Assembly: GCA_016209785.1 (NCBI GenBank)
Contig: JACQVM010000409.1
Span: forward strand, 1 to 6,340
DNA from: Candidatus Melainabacteria bacterium
GTDB lineage: Bacteria > Cyanobacteriota > Vampirovibrionia > Obscuribacterales > Obscuribacteraceae
DNA length: 6,340 nucleotides
Direction: 5' to 3'
Shown here: positions 5,402 through 6,340 of the stretch, piece by piece
Position numbering within the stretch: position 1 is the first letter of the stretch
How the letters are laid out: the number at the start of each line of letters is the position of its first letter
Made by a program: the position numbers and the translations under genes
The notes under the pieces: model-generated
Seen by the model: the letters and a program-made list of their open reading frames with translations, nothing else
Told to the model about the DNA's origin: nothing
Database searches by the model: none

Positions 5402-6340
5402 ATGCTATTAGCAAGACCGGTTAAGGATAGCTGGCTGTTTAGCACATCACAGAAGTCTTTTTATGGGCTGGCTGTAATGCTGCTAGTGTTTTGTCTTGTT
5501 TGGGTTGGTCAGTCTTGCTGGTCAAAAAAGCTGGGAAATACCAAAGAGTCCGTTGCCTGTGCGACCTTTAGTCCTTACCCGCCCATGGTTCATCCGGTGC
5601 GCATAGGATTAGCTTCTAAGGCACCATTGGTGCGTCTGGCTGTGTGGAGTCAGGGGGCACTGTTTGTAGATGGTCGTCCTGTCTTGCCCCTTAATCCAGG
5701 AGTTGTCTATGTAGCTGCCAACGGACGGTTGTCTCAGCTGGGGTCAGATCGGTCCTATCCTATACCTTCTGCCAAGCGATCTCATGTGGCAGCTTCTGAT
5801 TATCGTGTTTGGGCTAACAATCGTTGGTATCGGGGCTCGATAGAACTAATTAGCTTTGGTTCTGCCGTAACTGTAATTAACCTATTGGACCTGGAGGAGT
5901 ACCTTTTAGGGGTTGTGCCTTCTGAAATGCCAGCCAGTTGGCATCTGGAGGCGCTCAAAGTACAGGCTGTGGCTGCACGTAGTTATGCTTCAGCACATTT
6001 AGGACGTGGCTCAAAGTGGTTGGCCAGTGAAGGCTACGACCTGGTTCCAGATGTACGGGATCAAGCTTATAAGGGGTTAGCTGCAGAAGCTCCTTCTACC
6101 TTTTATGCAGTGCAGCAGACTCGAGGGCTTATTTTAAAAGACTCAGGAAAGGTCAAAGCAGGTTTTTATAGGGCTTGGGTGGGTGATGCTTTTGAAAACT
6201 TGAACATTCGTAAGTCATCAATTCCTGCTGGTTATTTGGAGAAGATTACCGGTGTACCAAAAATTGTTGGTGTTACGGTTAAGCAGTGGGATACAAAAGG
6301 AAATGCTGCAAGCATTCAAGTCATGGGAGAAAAGAAGAGC
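5402..6340 (+). CDS. SpoIID/LytB domain protein, 3' end missing
   Basis: The frame is open for 313 codons to the window edge with no stop, so the gene continues to the right. An N-terminal hydrophobic segment (about 20-38) after a Lys/Arg-containing start is a signal anchor or signal peptide. The SpoIID-like domain follows: VRIGLA (66-71), RWYRG (141-145), then the diagnostic core LLDLEEYLLGVVPSEMPASW (161-180) and the AVAARSYA helix (189-196). Next comes YDLVPDVRDQAYKG (212-225). SpoIID is a peptidoglycan lytic transglycosylase that cuts stem-peptide-free glycan. Glu175 in VPSEMP (codon 5924-5926) matches its catalytic Glu. Other copies usually have a HS.SGG.T motif about 80 residues on, but here the matching place reads FYRAWVGDAFEN (255-266). 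A TGA lies two codons before the ATG. GAGG (5397-5400) is only one base from the ATG, so translation start is uncertain. A later in-frame ATG at 5477 would truncate the signal segment. Confidence 0.92.
   Translation, partial: MLLARPVKDSWLFSTSQKSFYGLAVMLLVFCLVWVGQSCWSKKLGNTKESVACATFSPYPPMVHPVRIGLASKAPLVRLAVWSQGALFVDGRPVLPLNPGVVYVAANGRLSQLGSDRSYPIPSAKRSHVAASDYRVWANNRWYRGSIELISFGSAVTVINLLDLEEYLLGVVPSEMPASWHLEALKVQAVAARSYASAHLGRGSKWLASEGYDLVPDVRDQAYKGLAAEAPSTFYAVQQTRGLILKDSGKVKAGFYRAWVGDAFENLNIRKSSIPAGYLEKITGVPKIVGVTVKQWDTKGNAASIQVMGEKKS

Overview
The window most likely comes from a cyanobacterium or a close relative. The evidence is the gene types. There is a long cytoplasmic TPR-CHAT protein, a SpoIID/LytB-like protein with the cyanobacterial-style core 'LEEYLLGVVPSEMPASW...AVAARSYA', a small exported Spy/CpxP-like protein, and base composition in the mid-40s % GC by eye. 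No HIP1 octamer (GCGATCGC), rRNA or other firm taxonomic marker was seen, so the assignment is inference.

Layout, left to right: (1) the 3' part of a plus-strand histidine (phosphoglycerate-mutase-like) phosphatase gene, cut by the left edge and ending at 571. (2) Seven bases later, facing it, a minus-strand gene (579-1058) for a small exported Spy/CpxP/LTxxQ-type helical protein with an excellent ribosome binding site. (3) A 137-bp gap with a perfect 8-bp inverted repeat. (4) A large minus-strand gene (1196-3853) for an 885-residue protein with nine TPRs and a C-terminal CHAT caspase-like protease domain carrying an intact His/Cys pair. (5) A 138-bp gap with a weak candidate promoter. (6) A minus-strand gene (3992-5152, or to 5203 with an upstream TTG) for an exported, proline-rich protein I do not recognise. 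(7) A divergent intergenic region. (8) A plus-strand gene from 5402 that runs off the right edge, encoding a membrane-anchored or exported SpoIID/LytB-type protein.

The genes do not form an obvious operon or single pathway. The three minus-strand genes point the same way but are separated by about 140 bp each, so separate transcription is likely. The CHAT protein has no signal peptide and should be cytoplasmic. The proline-rich and Spy-like neighbours have clear signal peptides, so they are not in the same compartment and are unlikely to be its direct substrates. The exported genes (Spy-like, proline-rich, SpoIID-like) share a cell-envelope theme.

The best leads are the CHAT protease with no visible partner, the unrecognised proline-rich exported protein with its FGSWH-centred segment, and a SpoIID-like protein whose usual Ser/Gly-rich second motif looks replaced. 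No CRISPR array, mobile element, tRNA or rRNA is visible.
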